Assembly: GCF_017498565.1 (NCBI RefSeq)
Contig: NZ_CP071794.1
Location: forward strand, 3,400,001-3,464,000
Source: Parasphingorhabdus cellanae
Lineage (GTDB): Bacteria > Pseudomonadota > Alphaproteobacteria > Sphingomonadales > Sphingomonadaceae
Reading direction: 5' to 3'
DNA length: 64,000 bases
Of this stretch, positions 60,807 through 64,000 are shown one piece after another (the first letter of the stretch is position 1; the number at the start of each line of letters is the position of its first letter). The notes below the pieces were generated by a model, which had not been told where the DNA came from, did no database searches, and saw nothing but the letters and a program-made list of their open reading frames with translations. Made by a program: the position numbers and the translations under genes.

Positions 60807-63005
60807 ATGAGTAAATTACGAGTCCTTCGCGTGCTGGCGTCCACTGTTTTGGCTATAGCATTATTTCCGGCCTTCACCGCTAAGGCGCAAATATCCGACA
60901 CTGATCAACAATCTCAAGATCGCCGTGAGCCTATTATCACGGACGAAGAATTTGACGAAACCATTCCGCCGATTGACCCCGACATCGATCGACCTTTGGG
61001 TAGCGTTGAAGATTGGAAGACGGAGCAACAACGTCTCGAACAAGAGCAACGCGCCGACGATTTGAAAGACGGAACTGCACAGCTCCCTGCAGCAAAAGAC
61101 GGCGTTGCCGACGAGTTAATTGCCGATGCACCGATTAATGATCCGGAAATTGATGATCCACTCGTTCCCATCGAAGATTTCGATGTCGAGAAGTTTGATG
61201 AAAGCGAATATACCGAAGCGGCAGAAAACTCTCAAAGCGCCGAGTTACGCTATGCCTATCGTATCGCAGGGTTGGAGGGCATAGAAGATGACAGCGACGT
61301 TCGCCCGGTAAATGTCTCCGACATTCGCGCGCGCTTTCAGGAACTCTCTGCTCTGGAGGATGGCGATGGCAAAGCCGCCAATGGCGCTATGGTTTCCGCC
61401 CGATTGAGAGAAGATCAGCAACTATTGATCGATATCATGTCGGGTCAGGGATATTTTGACGCAAGCGTAAATGGCAATGTGGAATTGCCTTTGCAAGCGG
61501 GCGATGAGTTATCGGTTGTTCTGACGGTAACGCCCGGCAAGCGCTATGATTTCGCGACCATCATGTTCGATTCTGATCCTGTTGAACCCGCCGATCTGAT
61601 CACCAAAAATTTTGTGCCAAAAGTCGGCGAACCGATTGTTGCCGAACGCGTGTTGGCGGCAGAAGCGAACCTGGCCGTTGTGCTGCCGGAAGAAGGCTAT
61701 CCTTTTGCCGAAATTGGCCAGCGTGACATATTGCTCGATCCGAATACAGGAACGGGCGACTATACTTTGCCCCTTCAAACCGGACCCCGCAGCAGTTTCG
61801 GTGATATTGTTACGACTGGTACAACTGCGTTCGATGCGGATCATATCGATGTGATCGCCCGGTTCGAAAAAGGTGAGCTTTACGAAAGTCGCAAATTGGA
61901 TGATCTTCGAAAAGCTCTGGTTGCCACAGGGTTGTTTTCCATTGTTTCCGTGAAACCGACGCCCAGTGGTGAAAAAGGTCCCGACGATACGCAATATGCG
62001 ACTATCAATGTAGAACAGCAGGCTGGACCGCCGCGGACACTTGCTGGCAGTGCTGGCTATGGCACCGGGCAAGGATTCAGAGTGGAAGGCAGCTGGACCC
62101 ACAGAAATTTGTTTCCGCCAGAAGGCGCATTGATTGCCAGCGCCGTCGCGGGGACACAAGAGCAAGGCGCATCTTTAACGTTCCGAAGAAGCAATGCCGG
62201 TCGCCGGGACCGCACCGTGGAGTTCGGTTTATCCGCGCTTCATAGCGATTTTGACGCTTATGAAGCTTTTACCGGACGGCTGGCTGGGCGGATTTCTTAT
62301 AACAGTACTCCGATCTGGCAGAAACGGTTTACCTATAGCTATGGCTTTGAAGTTCTTGGGACCAACGAAGAAGATTTTAACTTCGCGACCGGACAGCGAG
62401 AGGACCGAACCTTTTATGTTGCCGCGTTACCCGGCGAAGTTGGGTTTGACACGACAGATAGTCTGCTTGATCCCACCAAGGGTTTCCGGTTATCAGCGAA
62501 GTTGTCACCTGAAGCATCACTCGGCAGCGGGACGCAGTTTTACGGGCGCGCTCAGGTAGAAGCGACCAGCTATTATGGTGTCGCTGACAATATAATATTG
62601 GCTGGGCGGGCGCGGATTGGTTCGATTGCCGGGGCTGATCGCGCTGACATTGCGCCATCGCGGCGTTTTTATGCTGGCGGTGGCGGATCAGTTCGCGGGT
62701 TCGGTTATCAGGAGCTGGGTCCCAAAGATATTGACAATGATCCGGTTGGCGGTCGCAGCCTTATCGAGGCGGCGGCCGAAGTCCGTTACCGGTTCGGTGA
62801 CTATGGTGTGGTTGGTTTTGTTGATGCCGGACAAGTTTATACCAGTTCGACACCGGGCTTTGACAATATGCGCTTTGGTGTCGGTATTGGCGGTCGGTTC
62901 TACACGAATTTCGGTCCTCTACGGCTTGACGTAGCAACGCCTGTAAACCGTCAACCCGGGGAATCGCGCGTTTCGGTCTATATCTCAATCGGGCAGGCAT
63001 TCTGA
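60807..63005 (+). CDS. tamA: Autotransporter assembly outer-membrane protein TamA
   Basis: 732 residues from ATG 60807; the ribosome site is weak. A signal peptide (VLAIALFPAFTAKA) is followed by an acidic low-complexity stretch (25-150) richer in Asp/Glu than usual. POTRA-like repeats cover about 170-380, and an Omp85 barrel follows with RRFYAGGGGSVRGFGYQELGP (VRGF motif of strand 14 and loop L6), YRFGDYGVVGFVDAG and a terminal SVYISIGQAF. TamA forms an envelope-spanning complex with TamB. The stop overlaps tamB by one base. Confidence 0.92.
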   Translation: MSKLRVLRVLASTVLAIALFPAFTAKAQISDTDQQSQDRREPIITDEEFDETIPPIDPDIDRPLGSVEDWKTEQQRLEQEQRADDLKDGTAQLPAAKDGVADELIADAPINDPEIDDPLVPIEDFDVEKFDESEYTEAAENSQSAELRYAYRIAGLEGIEDDSDVRPVNVSDIRARFQELSALEDGDGKAANGAMVSARLREDQQLLIDIMSGQGYFDASVNGNVELPLQAGDELSVVLTVTPGKRYDFATIMFDSDPVEPADLITKNFVPKVGEPIVAERVLAAEANLAVVLPEEGYPFAEIGQRDILLDPNTGTGDYTLPLQTGPRSSFGDIVTTGTTAFDADHIDVIARFEKGELYESRKLDDLRKALVATGLFSIVSVKPTPSGEKGPDDTQYATINVEQQAGPPRTLAGSAGYGTGQGFRVEGSWTHRNLFPPEGALIASAVAGTQEQGASLTFRRSNAGRRDRTVEFGLSALHSDFDAYEAFTGRLAGRISYNSTPIWQKRFTYSYGFEVLGTNEEDFNFATGQREDRTFYVAALPGEVGFDTTDSLLDPTKGFRLSAKLSPEASLGSGTQFYGRAQVEATSYYGVADNIILAGRARIGSIAGADRADIAPSRRFYAGGGGSVRGFGYQELGPKDIDNDPVGGRSLIEAAAEVRYRFGDYGVVGFVDAGQVYTSSTPGFDNMRFGVGIGGRFYTNFGPLRLDVATPVNRQPGESRVSVYISIGQAF

Positions 63006-64000
63006 TGAGCGAAGAAAACACAATGCCCGAAACAGCGCCATCTTCAAATCGGCGGCGCAAGCTTGTTATTGGCGTGATGGCTTTATTGGCGGGCCTTTTT
63101 GTCGCGATTGTTGTCGGCTATATCTGGTTGGACAGCAAGAGCGGGCATAGGTTTATCGCGGAACAAATCGAAGCGCTTGAATTTGAAAGTGGAATGCAAA
63201 TCGGCATCGGTCAGATTGAGGGATCAATCTATGATGAGATGGCGATAACGGATCTGACAATCAGTGATACCAAGGGCATATTTGCCTCTTCGGCTCGGGT
63301 TGAGATGGATTGGCGTCCCTTCGCCTTCATCGCTAGCCATGTCGATGTCCGTTCTTTAATCATTCCCGAAGCGAAATTGTTACGTCTTCCGGAGTTTAAG
63401 GAAACACCGGTTTCGGACGAGCCGCTGCTTCCCGATCTGGATATCGATATCGACAAGCTGGAAATCGGTGAGTTGGATATCGCTGCGTCTGTAACCGGGG
63501 AACGTCATCTTGTTACGCTATCGGCCAAGACGCAAATCGCTGATCGCCGGGCGATTATAGACGGTGCCGGTGAAGCGCTGAGTGAATCTGGCGTGGCAGG
63601 CGGAGACAAGTTTGCGGTCAAATTGAACGCGGTTCCCGAGGACAATGAGCTGGGCATCGCGTTCAATCTCGATGCGCCAGAAAATGGCCTTGTAGCAGGT
63701 TTGACAGGTGTCGGTTCGCCAATGGTTCTTGAACTAAAAGGGCAGGGCGATTGGGCAAGATGGAACGGTACATTCAAAGGGAGCAGCGGGGAGGATATAC
63801 TTGCCGATCTTACGCTCCTTGCTCGTGATGGCACACTCAAGATGCTAGGGGATACCCGGCCCGGATTATTGATTGCGGGTCAAGGGAAAGGCCTGTTTGA
63901 ACCAGCAACAAATATTGATCTCACCGCAAGCGGGAAGGACCGCAAATTTGATCTGGAAGGACAGATTGCGAACGATAATTTCTCTTTGACAGCGAATGGA
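63005..64000 (+). CDS. tamB: Translocation and assembly module protein TamB, N-terminal part (runs off window)
   Basis: 332 codons are visible. An N-terminal anchor (KLVIGVMALLAGLFVAIVVGYIWL) and the following AsmA-like/TamB repeats (AEQIEALEFESGMQIGIGQIEGSIYDEM, ARVEMDWRPFAFI, VDVRSLIIPEAKL) are typical of TamB. ATG 63005 overlaps the tamA stop (TGATG), giving translational coupling. TamB spans the periplasm and works with TamA in outer-membrane protein insertion and, in current models, phospholipid transport. The C-terminus with the DUF490 domain lies beyond the window. Confidence 0.92.
   Translation, partial: MSEENTMPETAPSSNRRRKLVIGVMALLAGLFVAIVVGYIWLDSKSGHRFIAEQIEALEFESGMQIGIGQIEGSIYDEMAITDLTISDTKGIFASSARVEMDWRPFAFIASHVDVRSLIIPEAKLLRLPEFKETPVSDEPLLPDLDIDIDKLEIGELDIAASVTGERHLVTLSAKTQIADRRAIIDGAGEALSESGVAGGDKFAVKLNAVPEDNELGIAFNLDAPENGLVAGLTGVGSPMVLELKGQGDWARWNGTFKGSSGEDILADLTLLARDGTLKMLGDTRPGLLIAGQGKGLFEPATNIDLTASGKDRKFDLEGQIANDNFSLTANG

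Noticed and set aside
1..64000. CRISPR arrays, tRNA or rRNA genes, transposases, prophage
   Set aside because: No regularly spaced repeats, cloverleaf-like sequence, rRNA segment or mobile-element protein was seen.

Overview
The window looks like a chromosomal segment of a moderate-GC alphaproteobacterium of the order Sphingomonadales (Sphingorhabdus/Parasphingorhabdus/Sphingopyxis-like). The evidence is a PEPxxWA-CTERM protein, large TonB-dependent receptor and MFS modules, dense acyl-CoA catabolism, an alphaproteobacterial LexA half-site pair (GAAC-N7-GAAC), and short inverted-pair repeats of the kind common in sphingomonads. The genus is inference. No rRNA, tRNA, CRISPR array, transposase or phage gene was seen.

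Region 1-9.9 kb is housekeeping and accessory metabolism. It holds the 5' part of a molybdopterin oxidoreductase, an SDR, a DUF2461 protein, an orphan ExbD, an ArsR/SRPBCC/YciI operon, a DUF3667 membrane protein followed by a Tat-exported PhoD-type phosphatase, AlaC aminotransferase and a PEP-CTERM protein. Region 10.3-27.0 kb is mostly fatty acid or acyl-CoA degradation: a fused hydratase/3-hydroxyacyl-CoA dehydrogenase, an acyl-CoA synthetase, TesB thioesterase, two thiolases, an enoyl-CoA hydratase, a hotdog thioesterase, a GST, a 2-hydroxychromene-2-carboxylate isomerase-like protein and an MFS transporter. It is interrupted by a divergent pair of lipoproteins, a Kelch/glycosidase-like protein and an SMP-30 lactonase. 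Three different short palindromic repeat families occur here, each as an inverted pair.

Region 27.2-34.0 kb carries an NfrB-like membrane glycosyltransferase with an overlapping envelope partner, a TauE/SafE exporter with a TIGR02186 protein, a HerA-like ATPase and a Met/Ala/Arg-rich periplasmic protein. Region 34.1-39.1 kb is a four-gene chaperone-usher fimbrial operon on the minus strand (pilin, chaperone, usher, tip-like). It is followed by about 2.9 kb of AT-richer decayed DNA containing a TPR pseudogene with three premature stops and the C-terminal end of a class III nucleotide cyclase. Region 42.0-47.3 kb is a substrate-uptake module (TonB receptor, alpha/beta hydrolase, MFS) with a divergent TetR gene and a clear operator-like inverted repeat.

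Region 47.4-57.8 kb is the most interesting part: a probable oxygen or energy stress island centred on FixL/FixJ. FixL keeps all four heme-pocket residues known from Bradyrhizobium FixL. Around it lie two universal stress proteins, a beta-CASP RNA metallohydrolase, a host-attachment-family protein, a GNAT, a HerA-like ATPase, two small secreted or hypothetical proteins, and a 40-residue small protein with a near-ideal Shine-Dalgarno sequence. A double TACGTA motif sits between fixL and the divergent small gene, and a GTAA-N7-TAT(C/A) motif recurs in four intergenic positions. Next, a LexA-type site precedes a radical SAM DNA-modification/repair protein and a DUF4130-UdgX fusion carrying the KRRIH uracil-DNA crosslinking motif. 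The window ends with tamA and the first part of tamB.
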